Source: Actinomycetota bacterium (GTDB taxonomy: Bacteria > Actinomycetota > Geothermincolia > Geothermincolales > RBG-13-55-18). Taken from it: a DNA stretch of 64,000 nucleotides. The DNA lies in assembly GCA_003598015.1 (NCBI GenBank), contig QZKE01000047.1, positions 1 through 64,000 on the forward strand, given 5' to 3'. Positions 43,928-53,287 of the stretch are shown here, one piece after another. The notes beneath the pieces are model-generated. The model had not been told where the DNA came from, searched no databases, and was given only the letters and a program-made list of their open reading frames with translations. Within the stretch, counting starts at the first letter, position 1; each line of letters begins with the position of its first letter. The position numbers and the translations under genes were made by a program.

Positions 43928-45259
43928 ATGACGAACATACCGGACAGGGTAATCAGGATGGAGCTCATCTCCTATTTCAGTCTGTATCCAGAGACCGTTG
44001 CTACGTGCGAGGAGATGGCTGCGCGGCTCGGCAGGGGAGTTGAACAGGTGGAACGGCAGATGGACGCCCTAGTTGAGCTGTGTATCCTCACGAAGACTCG
44101 GGAAGGCAGCCGCGTGCTCTTCAGCTACCTGCCTCCGCTCTCCGTGAAGCTGGCGTCGAAAAAGAACGGAAATCAGGAAGTGAAGCGCATCTCCCCCTAT
44201 TTCGCGGTCGTATCCGGCAATCACGAGACGAAAGGGAACAGGCGCGAGAAGAGCGACGATGAGGTGGAGGGAGAGGTCGGCGTCCGGTTACAGCTAATGA
44301 TCTCGGCTCTGAAGATGGAGACCTGGAAGGAGTGCATGGAGCTTCTGCTGGATATCGTCTATAGAGGTGAGGGCGCTCCATGCGGAGCATATCTCCTGAA
44401 GGAACGCTGTTCGGAGCTGTTGTGGGACTGCCAGCGCGGCACCAACGGCACCAAGGCCGGGATGAGCAAGATCGCCGGGGTGCAGAACATGGTAGTCGAA
44501 GGAGAACTCATCAAGGAGAAGGGCCTTCTGGATACCTCCCACCATATCAAGTACCTCTACCCTCTGGGCGCTGACGAAGACGTGTTGATCTGCGTGAACA
44601 GGAACGGGAGCTACCATATCGACGTCTCGTTCCTGCGCTCCCTTTTTGTCGATATCCTGCCTATCGTGGCCGAGAAACGGCGTATAGACCTCATGGGGGA
44701 GGTGACCGCCGAGAGATTGCTGCAGGACAGCATATACTGGAGCACGGTGCACAGCCCGGATATGAGCAAAGGGCTGCTCGGGGCGCTCGCCTGTGTTGCC
44801 AAGAGCGTGGAGGCGTCTCGCGTCTCCCTGCTCGTCAAGGACGGCAGCGGCTCGCTGCGCACGTTATCGACCTACGGTCATCGCCGTAGCCTGCTGGAAC
44901 AGGGGCGTGCTTTCCCCGTGGGAGAGGGCGTGGTGGGATGGTGCGTGGAGAGAGGAGACACCGCCAACCTGACAAATCCCAGGGTCGATCCGCATTTCAT
45001 CTCCAACGACTACGACGATATTGACTCCATGCTCTGCTGCCCTCTGATACCGCCTGATGGAGAGACCATGGGGGCTATCTGCGCGGTTAACAAGCATCAT
45101 GACGACAGGGGAAGCAGGAAGCACTTCGACGAGAAGGACGTACGCCTCTTCGAGGGGATCGCCAAGACCCTGGCCAGCGCGCTCGCGAACAGGAACAACC
45201 ACACAAAGTTCCTCCCCCGTCAGGTGATCCAGGCGCTCATGGCCGCGCAGCCTTTTTAG
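43928..45259 (+). CDS. Winged-helix-like and GAF domain regulatory protein
   Basis: A 443-aa protein. Residues 1-75 resemble the small upstream protein's winged helix. Residues about 110-255 match no domain I recognise and carry two or three cysteines. Residues about 275-430 are a GAF domain (GLLGALACVAKSVEASRVSLLV, FPVGEGVVGWCVERGDTANL, MLCCPLIPPDGETMGAICAVNK). It may sense a ligand and control genes, but no output domain other than the N-terminal DNA-binding candidate is seen. ATG 43928 follows GGGAAAGGAC. Confidence 0.78.
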   Translation: MTNIPDRVIRMELISYFSLYPETVATCEEMAARLGRGVEQVERQMDALVELCILTKTREGSRVLFSYLPPLSVKLASKKNGNQEVKRISPYFAVVSGNHETKGNRREKSDDEVEGEVGVRLQLMISALKMETWKECMELLLDIVYRGEGAPCGAYLLKERCSELLWDCQRGTNGTKAGMSKIAGVQNMVVEGELIKEKGLLDTSHHIKYLYPLGADEDVLICVNRNGSYHIDVSFLRSLFVDILPIVAEKRRIDLMGEVTAERLLQDSIYWSTVHSPDMSKGLLGALACVAKSVEASRVSLLVKDGSGSLRTLSTYGHRRSLLEQGRAFPVGEGVVGWCVERGDTANLTNPRVDPHFISNDYDDIDSMLCCPLIPPDGETMGAICAVNKHHDDRGSRKHFDEKDVRLFEGIAKTLASALANRNNHTKFLPRQVIQALMAAQPF

Positions 45260-45289
45260 GGCGAGCGTATGCGGTCCGCCGCTGGGAGG

Positions 45290-46171
45290 TCACGCCCCCG
45301 GTGAGGGGTGGCGTTCGTCTTCTCCCGCGATGGTGATACCCTCCCGGTCCATCTCCTCCTCCAGGAGCGCTATGGCCTCTTCGAGCTTGACCCTGCGCCG
45401 CAGCAGGGCTCTGTGGCGCGCCAGGTAACTCTCCCCGAGATGGCCCGTGGCGGTCCTCTCCGGGCAGATGTCCTCGAAGGAACACCAGGGGCAGAGGCGG
45501 TTGGGAGTAGCGGGAAAATCCCCCTTGGAAATGCATTGGGCCGTATGCGCCAGCCTTTCCTCGACGCGGGAAAGGCCGTCTGCGTCGCATGGCCTGGTCG
45601 TATAGCGGCGGTTGGGGATGAGGTAATAGAAAGTGAGCTTGGAGGGGGTTATGCCCCAGACCTCGCGGCAGGCGAGCTGGTAGATGGGAAGCTGTAGATC
45701 TTCGCGCAGGCGGCTAAGTTCCGGCAGGCGGCGGCTGGTCTTGTAATCGAGGATCTCGTAGGTACCATCGACATTACAGTCCACGCGGTCGATGACTCCC
45801 GATAGGATGTAGTCATCCATGTCGATCTCGAAACGTTCCTCAACGGCTACCGGCAGGCGGAAAGCATCGAGGTTGGAATAATAGTACTGCGTGAGCACTT
45901 CGCGGGCGTTCTTCAAAAAGGAGCGCTCGTCCTCGAGGCTGGCATATCCTTCGCTCTCCCAGCACTTGTCGAGATACGCCAGAAGGCCCTCCAGGGACGG
46001 AGGCTCGGGCGTATCGCGATCGTACAGCCACTCCAGGGCCGCGTGCATGCTTCTTCCGAAGGAAAGATAGGAGGTGGGCTCCACTTCCAACCCATCCACG
46101 TACTGGAAGCGGTAGGAGAGAGGGCATTTCTCATAGGAACTCACCGCTGAATAACTCAACCTTACCTGCAC
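45290..46171 (-). CDS. PD-(D/E)XK nuclease, RecB/AddB C-terminal type
   Basis: A stand-alone nuclease of about 293 aa, perhaps for recombination or repair. Seen: LSYSAVSSYEKCPLSYRFQYV, LSGVIDRVD, EILDYKTSR with the catalytic Asp/Lys, LQLPIYQLAC, and C-terminal CPWCSFEDICPE. The first Cys plus the last three fit the 4Fe-4S arrangement of AddB-like nucleases. The GTG start at 46171 has AAGGAG 6 nt upstream; the frame is open to 46282. It is divergent from dnaE, with 170 nt between the starts. Confidence 0.85.
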   Translation of the reverse strand: MQVRLSYSAVSSYEKCPLSYRFQYVDGLEVEPTSYLSFGRSMHAALEWLYDRDTPEPPSLEGLLAYLDKCWESEGYASLEDERSFLKNAREVLTQYYYSNLDAFRLPVAVEERFEIDMDDYILSGVIDRVDCNVDGTYEILDYKTSRRLPELSRLREDLQLPIYQLACREVWGITPSKLTFYYLIPNRRYTTRPCDADGLSRVEERLAHTAQCISKGDFPATPNRLCPWCSFEDICPERTATGHLGESYLARHRALLRRRVKLEEAIALLEEEMDREGITIAGEDERHPSPGA

Positions 46172-46345
46172 TACCGGCTCCTTCGACTCCACCACAGGCG
46201 CAGGGAAAACGACTGTCTGCGGGGAAAGATATAATAGCATAGTCAGCCTATACCTTGCGTGGCAAGCACATGGCTTTGACACTTATGGATTGTATATCAT
46301 GTTCCCGGCGGTGGTGTAGGCATAATATCTACCCGGAGGTATGGA

Positions 46346-49300
46346 TTGGGGGTTTCCTTCGTTCACCTGCATAACCATACCGAGTTCTCCATGCTCGATG
46401 GAGCGGCGCGTATCCCGGATCTGATAACCTCGGCCCGGGAAAAGGGTTTCGAGGCCCTCGCCATAACGGATCACGGGGGGATGTACGGAGCCGTACCCTT
46501 CTACAAGGCCGCGGTGGAGAAGGGGATAAAACCCGTCATAGGCTTTGAGGCATATCTCACCCTGGGCTCGCGTTTCGATCGGAAGCCGGCGAAAGAGGAC
46601 CCCAACTACCACCTCTTACTCCTTGCGGAGAACCAGGAGGGTTACCGCAACCTCATGAGACTGGTCACGGCATCCTTTATGGATGGTTACTACTACAAGC
46701 CGCGCATCGATAAAGAGCTGCTGCGCGAGCACCACGCAGGCATAATAGCGTTCTCCGCGTGTCTCAAGGGAGAGATCGCATCGCTTCTCCTGGCGGACGA
46801 CTATGAAGGTGCGGCCGAGGCGGCGCGAGAATACCTATCCATTTTTAGGGACGGCAATTTCTTTATCGAGCTCATGGACCACTCCCTGCCCGAAGAGAAA
46901 AAGATCGCTCCCGGGCTGGTCCAGCTCGGGCGCGAGCTGGGTGTAGGTCTCGTGGCCACCAACGACCTGCATTACGTGGGCAGGGATGATAATATCTACC
47001 ACGACGTGCTGTTATGCATCCAGACCAACTCGACTTTGGATCAGGAGGACCGGCTCAGGTTCTCCAACGACCAGTTTTACCTCAAGGACTTCGAGGAGAT
47101 GAGCGCCCTCTTCCGGGAGACACCTGAGGCGCTTTCCAACAGTGTGGGCATCGCGGAGAGATGCAACGTCGAGCTGGATTTCGGCCGCTACCTCCTCCCC
47201 AATTACCAGGTGCCGCAGGGATACGACCTCGATGGATACCTGGAGAAACTGGCCTGGGACGGCCTGGCGAGAATATACGAAGACGTGATACCGTCCCTGC
47301 AGGAGCGCCTGCGCTACGAGCTCTCGGTCATCAAGGACATGGGATTTTCCGGTTATTTCCTCATCGTCTGGGATTTCATAAAATACGCCAAGGAACACGG
47401 TATCATCGTGGGACCGGGCCGCGGCTCGGCCGCCGGTTCGCTGGTGGCCTATTGCCTGGGGATAACCACGGTGGACCCCATCCGTTACGGGCTGCTCTTC
47501 GAGCGTTTCCTCAATCCTTCGCGCCGCACCCTGCCCGATATAGACATAGATTTCTGTTACAAACGCCGCCCCGAGGTGATCGAGTACGTGAGGAGCAAGT
47601 ACGGCGAGGATCGCGTGGCGCAGATCGTGACCTTCTCTACCATGAAACCGCGAGCGGCTATACGCGACGCGGGAAGGGTATACAGCATGGAATACGGCAA
47701 GGTGGATCGCCTGGCCAAGATGGTGCCGGAGGTTCTCAACATCACCCTCGACAAGGCCCTGGATACCTCTCCGGAACTGCGCGACGCATTCGAAAACGAC
47801 GAGATGTACAGGAACATCATCGAGACGGCGCGAAGGCTGGAGGGAATAACCCGCCAGGACGGCATACATGCCGCCGGGGTGGTCATAGCCGACGACAAGC
47901 TATCCCTCTATACCCCCCTGCAAAGGCGGGGAGCCGAGGAGGAGATCGTTACCCAGTACGATATGGATGCCATCCAGGCCATAGGCCTTCTGAAGATGGA
48001 CTTCCTCGGACTGCGCACGCTGACGGTGATCAGCGATACCCTCGAGAACATCGAGCGCGTCCACGGCATAAAGGTAGATCCCGACCGCATACCCCTGGAT
48101 GATCCCAGGACCTACGAGCTCCTGCAGCGCGGCGATACCGTCGGGGTCTTCCAACTCGAGAGCCCGGGGATGCGCTCCCTCCTCCAAGACCTGCGTCCCG
48201 ACTGCTTCGAGGACCTCATAGCCGTCCTCGCCCTTTACCGCCCCGGTCCGCTAAAGAGCGGGATGGTGAAGGATTTCGTGGGGCGCAAACACGAGCGTAT
48301 GCCCATAGAGTATCTCCACCCCGACCTCGAACCCTTGCTCGAGGAGACGAACGGGATCATCCTCTACCAGGAGCAGGTCATGCGGCTGGCGGTGGAGATG
48401 GCCGGATACACCATGGCGGAGGCGGACGGACTGCGCGGGGTGGTGGCAAAGAGCAAGGCCGAGGAGATGAAAGAGCAGAGGGACAAGTTCATCGGGGGCA
48501 TGGTCGGAAGGGGTTATTCTCACCGCCTGGCGGAGAAGTTGTTCGAGTTGGTAAAGCATTTCGGTGAGTACGGCTTCAACAAGAGCCACTCCACGGCCTA
48601 TGCGGTCATTTCCTACCAGACCGCCTATCTCAAGGCGCATTTCCCCAGGGAGTTCATGGCGGCCAACCTCACCAGCGTAACCGGGAACAAGGACAAGGTG
48701 CCGGTTTTCGTGAACGAGTGCCTGAAGATGGGCATCCGGATTCTGCCGCCGGATATAAACGAAAGCCTGAAGGAGTTCACCCCGGTCGAGGAGGGGATAC
48801 GCTTCGGCCTCTCGGCGGTGCGTAACCTGGGAGCCGGCGCGGCCGAGAAGGTGATATCCCTGCGCCGTGAAGGGGGCCCCTACCAGACCCTGCTTGATTT
48901 CTGCTCGCGGGTAGGGTCGGGCATCGTCAACAAGAGAGCGCTGGAAAGTCTGATCAAGAGCGGCGCTTTCGACTTCCTGGGTTACACCCGCAATCACCTT
49001 CTCAAGGTCTACGACCGCGTCGCCGACCTTGCGGCGGAAAAGCAGCGCCTGCTCGAGGAAGGTCAGCACTCCCTCTTCGGGGACGAGGAAGCGGAGGACC
49101 CACTTGCCGCCAATCCCCTGGAGGAGGAACTGCCCCGGGACAAGCTGCTCGCCTACGAGAAGGAGATGCTGGGCATATATGTCACCGATCACCCGTTGAT
49201 GCAGGTGAAGGAGCTTATGAAGCGTCATGTGGAGAGCGAGATCGCCGACCTCTCGGAGCTCGGTGACGGCGCCGTGAAGTGGATCGGGGGCATTGTCACC

Positions 49301-49777
49301 AAGAAGACCCAGCGCTTGACACGCAGGAACGAGCTCATGGCCAACCTGACCCTGGAGGACCTGACCGGCAGGGTCGAGGTAACCGTGTTCCCCGCCCTCT
49401 ATCTGCTGCACAAGGAGTATCTGGAAGAGGACCGCATAGTCTGCGTCAAAGCCAGGGTCGAGGCGGGAGAAAGGGATGAGGAAGCGGCAACGGTGCGCGT
49501 GGTGGCGCTGGATATCGCGGAGCCGCGTCTGAAGAATCCGGAGGAATGCGATCTGTATATAAGCATGTGGAACTCCCAGGCGGAGATAGAGACCGTGGGA
49601 GAGTTGAAGGATATCCTGGGGAGGCATCCGGGCGGTACTGCTGTTAAACTCAAACTGATTAGCTCTGAGGCTATGCGCGTATTCATGCTTCCCGACGAGC
49701 ATCGCGTCAGCCCGGACAGCTCCCTCTATGCCGAGGTCATCGCCCTTCTGGGCGACGGTTGTATTGCGTTGGAGTAG
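46346..49777 (+). CDS. dnaE: DNA polymerase III alpha subunit (DnaE)
   Basis: Catalytic replicative polymerase. The 1143-aa protein opens with a PHP domain (FVHLHNHTEFSMLDG) and continues with the Pol III catalytic domain (PGRGSAAGSLVAYCLGI, LPDIDIDFCY), the helix-hairpin-helix region (GFNKSHSTAYAVISYQTAYLK, described by position 740-760) and a C-terminal OB domain (WIGGIVTKKTQR, NLTLEDLTGRVEVTVFP). TTG 46346 has GGAGGT 5 nt upstream; the ATG at 46341 is in another frame. Length is near the DnaE1 norm. Confidence 0.96.
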   Translation: MGVSFVHLHNHTEFSMLDGAARIPDLITSAREKGFEALAITDHGGMYGAVPFYKAAVEKGIKPVIGFEAYLTLGSRFDRKPAKEDPNYHLLLLAENQEGYRNLMRLVTASFMDGYYYKPRIDKELLREHHAGIIAFSACLKGEIASLLLADDYEGAAEAAREYLSIFRDGNFFIELMDHSLPEEKKIAPGLVQLGRELGVGLVATNDLHYVGRDDNIYHDVLLCIQTNSTLDQEDRLRFSNDQFYLKDFEEMSALFRETPEALSNSVGIAERCNVELDFGRYLLPNYQVPQGYDLDGYLEKLAWDGLARIYEDVIPSLQERLRYELSVIKDMGFSGYFLIVWDFIKYAKEHGIIVGPGRGSAAGSLVAYCLGITTVDPIRYGLLFERFLNPSRRTLPDIDIDFCYKRRPEVIEYVRSKYGEDRVAQIVTFSTMKPRAAIRDAGRVYSMEYGKVDRLAKMVPEVLNITLDKALDTSPELRDAFENDEMYRNIIETARRLEGITRQDGIHAAGVVIADDKLSLYTPLQRRGAEEEIVTQYDMDAIQAIGLLKMDFLGLRTLTVISDTLENIERVHGIKVDPDRIPLDDPRTYELLQRGDTVGVFQLESPGMRSLLQDLRPDCFEDLIAVLALYRPGPLKSGMVKDFVGRKHERMPIEYLHPDLEPLLEETNGIILYQEQVMRLAVEMAGYTMAEADGLRGVVAKSKAEEMKEQRDKFIGGMVGRGYSHRLAEKLFELVKHFGEYGFNKSHSTAYAVISYQTAYLKAHFPREFMAANLTSVTGNKDKVPVFVNECLKMGIRILPPDINESLKEFTPVEEGIRFGLSAVRNLGAGAAEKVISLRREGGPYQTLLDFCSRVGSGIVNKRALESLIKSGAFDFLGYTRNHLLKVYDRVADLAAEKQRLLEEGQHSLFGDEEAEDPLAANPLEEELPRDKLLAYEKEMLGIYVTDHPLMQVKELMKRHVESEIADLSELGDGAVKWIGGIVTKKTQRLTRRNELMANLTLEDLTGRVEVTVFPALYLLHKEYLEEDRIVCVKARVEAGERDEEAATVRVVALDIAEPRLKNPEECDLYISMWNSQAEIETVGELKDILGRHPGGTAVKLKLISSEAMRVFMLPDEHRVSPDSSLYAEVIALLGDGCIALE

Positions 49778-49849
49778 GAGCGTGATATGCATGGCCGGAA
49801 CGAATGCCGATCTTTCAATACGCCTTGAACGGGAAGATGAGGGGTCGTC

Positions 49850-51121
49850 TTGAGAATATTGCGAGGGGAAGATTTCGAGAGCCCGTCTTCGCTGCGGGAA
49901 GCGCTCGGCTGGGACTTCTGGACGGAGGAAGGCCCGGTTGATGAGGTGAGAGCGATTATCGCCCGCGTCCGCGACGAGGGTGACGCCGCGCTCATCGATC
50001 TGACGCGCCGCTACGACGGGGTCGACCTCACCTCCAGGGGCTTGCGTGTCGGTGCCGGAGAGCTGGCCAGATCCGCCGAGCTCGTGGGGCATGAATTCTC
50101 TACCGCGCTGAAGGCCGCGGTTAAATCAATTACGTCGTTTCACCGTCATCAGACCTGGGAATCGCAGTTCTGGGAATCCGAAGAGGGAGCGAGGATCGGG
50201 CAGATGGCCAAGCCGCTGCACAGGGTGGGCGCGTACGTGCCGGGTGGCAAAGGCGCCTATCCCTCCACGGCCATAATGACTCTGATACCGGCAAAGGTAG
50301 CGGGCGTGCCGGAGATAGCCGTCTGCGTGCCACCGGCCGCGGACGGGGAGATAAGCCCGTACACCCTCTTCGCGCTACATACCCTGGGGGTGGAGGAGAT
50401 CTATCGCGTGGGTGGCGCGCAAGCGGTCGCAGCCATGGCGCTGGGGACTCAGGCCATCAGGGCGGTGGACAAGGTGGTAGGCCCCGGGAACGTCTATGTC
50501 ACGCTGGCCAAAAAGGAAGTCATGGGCCGCGTGGGCATAGACATGCTTGCCGGGCCGAGCGAACTGGTCGTGCTTGCCTCGGCAGAGGCCGACGTGGAAT
50601 GCATCGTCCTGGAGATGATGGCGCAGATGGAGCACGGCTCTGGAGCCAGGGCATGCCTCGTGGCCACGGATGAGAGCCTGATACGGCAGGTCGAGGAGAG
50701 ACTCTCTCGGGCGCAAACGGGTGGTGGTGACCCGAGGCAGATGCAGGCCAGCGCGGCGCTGGTCGCAGACCTGGACGAGGGAGCGGATCTCGTGAACGAG
50801 CTTGCACCGGAACACCTGGTCATAGCCACGGATGACGTCACCGGCATACTGCCGAAGGTGCATAATGCCGGAGCCATATTCCTCGGTGCCGATTCCCCCG
50901 TGGCTCTGGGCGATTATGCCGTAGGCGTTAACCATGTCCTGCCCACCAAGGGAGCAGCGCGTTACTCATCTCCGCTGGGGGTCTACGATTTCGTCAAGAT
51001 GAGCAATATCGTGTTCTCCAACCCAAAGGCGAACCGTGCCCTTGGTCCGGTGATCGAGGCCATCGCCAAAGTAGAGGGGTTCATCAACCATGCCGACGCC
51101 ATGCGCAGGAGATGCCACTGA
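49850..51121 (+). CDS. hisD: Histidinol dehydrogenase
   Basis: Two-step oxidation of L-histidinol to L-histidine with NAD+. The 423-aa zinc enzyme has VGAYVPGGKGAYPST, GGAQAVAAMALGT, VVGPGNVYVTLAKKEVMG, IDMLAGPSELVVLA and the C-terminal LAPEHLVIAT and HAD. TTG 49850 follows GATGAGGGG. It starts the histidine cluster 72 nt after dnaE; no terminator is seen between them. Confidence 0.95.
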   Translation: MRILRGEDFESPSSLREALGWDFWTEEGPVDEVRAIIARVRDEGDAALIDLTRRYDGVDLTSRGLRVGAGELARSAELVGHEFSTALKAAVKSITSFHRHQTWESQFWESEEGARIGQMAKPLHRVGAYVPGGKGAYPSTAIMTLIPAKVAGVPEIAVCVPPAADGEISPYTLFALHTLGVEEIYRVGGAQAVAAMALGTQAIRAVDKVVGPGNVYVTLAKKEVMGRVGIDMLAGPSELVVLASAEADVECIVLEMMAQMEHGSGARACLVATDESLIRQVEERLSRAQTGGGDPRQMQASAALVADLDEGADLVNELAPEHLVIATDDVTGILPKVHNAGAIFLGADSPVALGDYAVGVNHVLPTKGAARYSSPLGVYDFVKMSNIVFSNPKANRALGPVIEAIAKVEGFINHADAMRRRCH

Positions 51122-51130
51122 TAACCCCGA

Positions 51131-51222
51131 CCCCAAGCGTGCCCGGTGAAAATGGTCCATCGCGATGGTGAAACGTTGGATTGGGATGGGCACGTTCCAG
51201 GCCTGGCCCCAAGCGTGCCCGG
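51131..51222. repeat. Repeats and palindromes in the hisD-hisB spacer
   Basis: CCCCAAGCGTGCCCGG occurs twice in direct orientation (51131-51146 and 51207-51222). Between them lie the 12-bp palindrome CCATCGCGATGG (51157-51168) and a hairpin GGGCACG (51188-51194) with CGTGCCC (51214-51220) enclosing CCAGGCCTGG. No gene fits in this spacer. Confidence 0.65.
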
Positions 51223-51291
51223 CCTAACATCTCCCGTCAAATACTCGCCCATGCTTCTCGCATAAGAACCGTATATGCTAATCTATTTACC

Positions 51292-51879
51292 ATGAGAAAA
51301 TCGCAGCTGCGCAGAAAGACCAGCGAAACCGATATCCTGCTGGAGATAGACCTCGATGGAAACGCAGGGGTTGAGGTCTTAACGGGTATTGGTTTCTTCG
51401 ACCATATGCTCATGCTCCTCTCCCACCACGCCGCTTTCGATCTCAGGTTGAAAGCGCAGGGCGACCTGGAAGTGGATCAGCATCATACCGTGGAGGATGT
51501 AGGCCTTTGCTTTGGAAAAGCGCTGGTGGAGGCCCTGGGGGAGAAGAAGGGCATAGCCCGCTACGGCTGGGCGCTGCTGCCCATGGACGAAGCTCTATGC
51601 CTTGTAGCCATGGATCTCTCGGGCCGGCCGCATCTCTCGTATGATGTGGATCTGCCGGTGCAGCTGGTCTCAGACTTCGACCCCACTTGCGTCAGGGAAT
51701 TCCTGCAGGCATTGGTGAACGCGGGTGGGCTGACCCTGCATGTCAGAAGCCTGAGCGGCGAGAATCCTCACCATATCCTCGAGGCGGTCTTCAAGGGCCT
51801 GGGGAGAGCCTTGCGGATGGCCGTCCGCCTCGACGCCTCTTCGCGAGACATACCCTCTACCAAGGGAACCCTGCATTAG
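51292..51879 (+). CDS. hisB: Imidazoleglycerol-phosphate dehydratase
   Basis: Sixth step of histidine synthesis, Mn-dependent dehydration of imidazole glycerol phosphate. The 195-aa protein has the metal motifs GFFDHMLMLLSHHAAFD and VDQHHTVEDVGL, and NPHHILEAVFKGLGRAL. ATG 51292 has no clear Shine-Dalgarno and follows an AT-rich stretch, so it may be leaderless or weakly initiated. Open frame upstream to 51181 runs through the repeat region and is rejected. Confidence 0.95.
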   Translation: MRKSQLRRKTSETDILLEIDLDGNAGVEVLTGIGFFDHMLMLLSHHAAFDLRLKAQGDLEVDQHHTVEDVGLCFGKALVEALGEKKGIARYGWALLPMDEALCLVAMDLSGRPHLSYDVDLPVQLVSDFDPTCVREFLQALVNAGGLTLHVRSLSGENPHHILEAVFKGLGRALRMAVRLDASSRDIPSTKGTLH

Positions 51880-51896
51880 GAAACTGGAGCACTCGC

Positions 51897-52502
51897 ATGA
51901 TCGCGATAATCGACTATGGTATGGGCAACCTGCGCAGCGTGGAAAAGGCCTTCGTCTATCTGGGGCACGACGTAAAGGTCAGCCGCGACCCGGCGAGCAT
52001 CGAGAACGTTGAGGGGATCGTGCTGCCGGGTGTCGGGGCTTTCGGCGACGCCATGCGGGAGCTGAGCGGTGGCGGTTTTATCGAGCCGCTCCGCGACGCC
52101 GTCGCCGGGGGCAAGCCCCTGCTCGGGATCTGCCTGGGATTCCAGCTTCTATTCGAAGAAAGCGAGGAGAGCCCCGGGATCATGGGGTTGGGTATCCTGC
52201 CGGGACGGGTGGTGAGGTTCCCCCCCAGCGTGAAGATCCCCCACATGGGATGGAACGACGTGTGCTTCGCCCGCTCACACCCGGTCCTCGAGGGGGTAGA
52301 GGAGGGATCGTACTTCTACTTCGTGCATTCCTACTACGTGGTGCCGCGCGAGGCGGACGACAGGTTGACCACGACCGGATACGGGATGGATTTCGCGTCG
52401 GGTGTCGCGCGTGACCGCCTGATAGCATTCCAGTTCCACCCGGAGAAGAGTTCCGCTTCAGGCATGCGCATCCTGTCCAACTTCGCCCGCATGTGTGGTT
52501 GA
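51897..52502 (+). CDS. hisH: Imidazole glycerol phosphate synthase, glutaminase subunit HisH
   Basis: Releases ammonia from glutamine for HisF. The 201-aa class I glutaminase has IIDYGMGNLRSVEKAF, LPGVGAFGDAM, the nucleophile LGICLGFQLLFEESEE and the catalytic His-Glu in FQFHPEKS. ATG 51897 has CTGGAG 7 nt upstream. It lies between hisB and hisA in the usual order. Confidence 0.96.
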   Translation: MIAIIDYGMGNLRSVEKAFVYLGHDVKVSRDPASIENVEGIVLPGVGAFGDAMRELSGGGFIEPLRDAVAGGKPLLGICLGFQLLFEESEESPGIMGLGILPGRVVRFPPSVKIPHMGWNDVCFARSHPVLEGVEEGSYFYFVHSYYVVPREADDRLTTTGYGMDFASGVARDRLIAFQFHPEKSSASGMRILSNFARMCG

Positions 52503-52513
52503 GGAGGCCCGAG

Positions 52514-53239
52514 GTGTTCCGTATCTACCCCGCCGTGGATATAAAGGGTGGCCGCACCGTACGGCTGTACCAGGGGGATCTGGGCAAGGAGACGGTCTAT
52601 ACCGGCAGACCCTGGGAGGCGGCCCTGGCCTGGCAGAATATGGGGGCCTCCTACCTGCATGTGGTCGATCTGGACGGTGCAGCCAGCGGCGGACTGATCA
52701 ACCTGCCCGAGGTTACCGAGATCCTCGAGCGGGTGAGCATACCCGTACAATGCGGCGGTGGCGTGCGCAGCAGAGATGATGTCGCACGCCTGCTCTCGCT
52801 GGGTGTGGCGCGCGTGATCCTGAGTACGCGCGCGCTGGAGGAACCCGCATTCGCAGAGGAGATGATCGAGATTTTCGGCGCCCAGGTCATCGTCAGCATT
52901 GACACCAGGGCTGGAGTGGTGGCGACGGGGGCGTGGCGTGAGACGGCGGGGCGTTCGCCCCAGGAGATAATGGAACAGCTTGAGGGCTGCGGAGCGGAAC
53001 GCATCATCCATACCGATATCTCCCGCGACGGCACCCTGAAGGGGCACGACACGGAAGCGTTGGAGCCTTTCCTGGACAGGAGATTGGGGGTCATCGCGGC
53101 GGGCGGCATCAGCAACCTCTCAGATCTCCATAGCCTGAAGGGGCTGATGCCGAGAGGACTTGAAGGCGCCGTCGTAGGCAGGGCGGTCTACACGGGCGAC
53201 CTCGATCTGACCGCGGCGCTGAAGCTCGAGGAAGCATGA
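52514..53239 (+). CDS. hisA: Phosphoribosylformimino-AICAR ribotide isomerase HisA
   Basis: Amadori isomerisation of ProFAR to PRFAR. The 241-aa TIM barrel starts FRIYPAVDIKGGRTVRLYQGD with the catalytic Asp, and has VQCGGGVRSRDDV, TDISRDGTLKG with the second Asp, and IAAGGISNLSDL. GTG 52514 has GAGGAGG 6 nt upstream. A dual HisA/PriA role (TrpF activity), known in actinobacteria, cannot be judged from the sequence alone. Confidence 0.94.
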   Translation: MFRIYPAVDIKGGRTVRLYQGDLGKETVYTGRPWEAALAWQNMGASYLHVVDLDGAASGGLINLPEVTEILERVSIPVQCGGGVRSRDDVARLLSLGVARVILSTRALEEPAFAEEMIEIFGAQVIVSIDTRAGVVATGAWRETAGRSPQEIMEQLEGCGAERIIHTDISRDGTLKGHDTEALEPFLDRRLGVIAAGGISNLSDLHSLKGLMPRGLEGAVVGRAVYTGDLDLTAALKLEEA

Positions 53240-53287
53240 AGGCATGGCGCCCGGAGGTCGCGCATACTTTGAGAGGAGTTCGCTGCC

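Noticed and set aside
48251-50092. 613-codon open frame on the minus strand inside dnaE and hisD
   Set aside because: It runs antisense through the end of dnaE into hisD; both plus-strand proteins are clearly conserved. The composition is that of a complement of GC-rich coding DNA.
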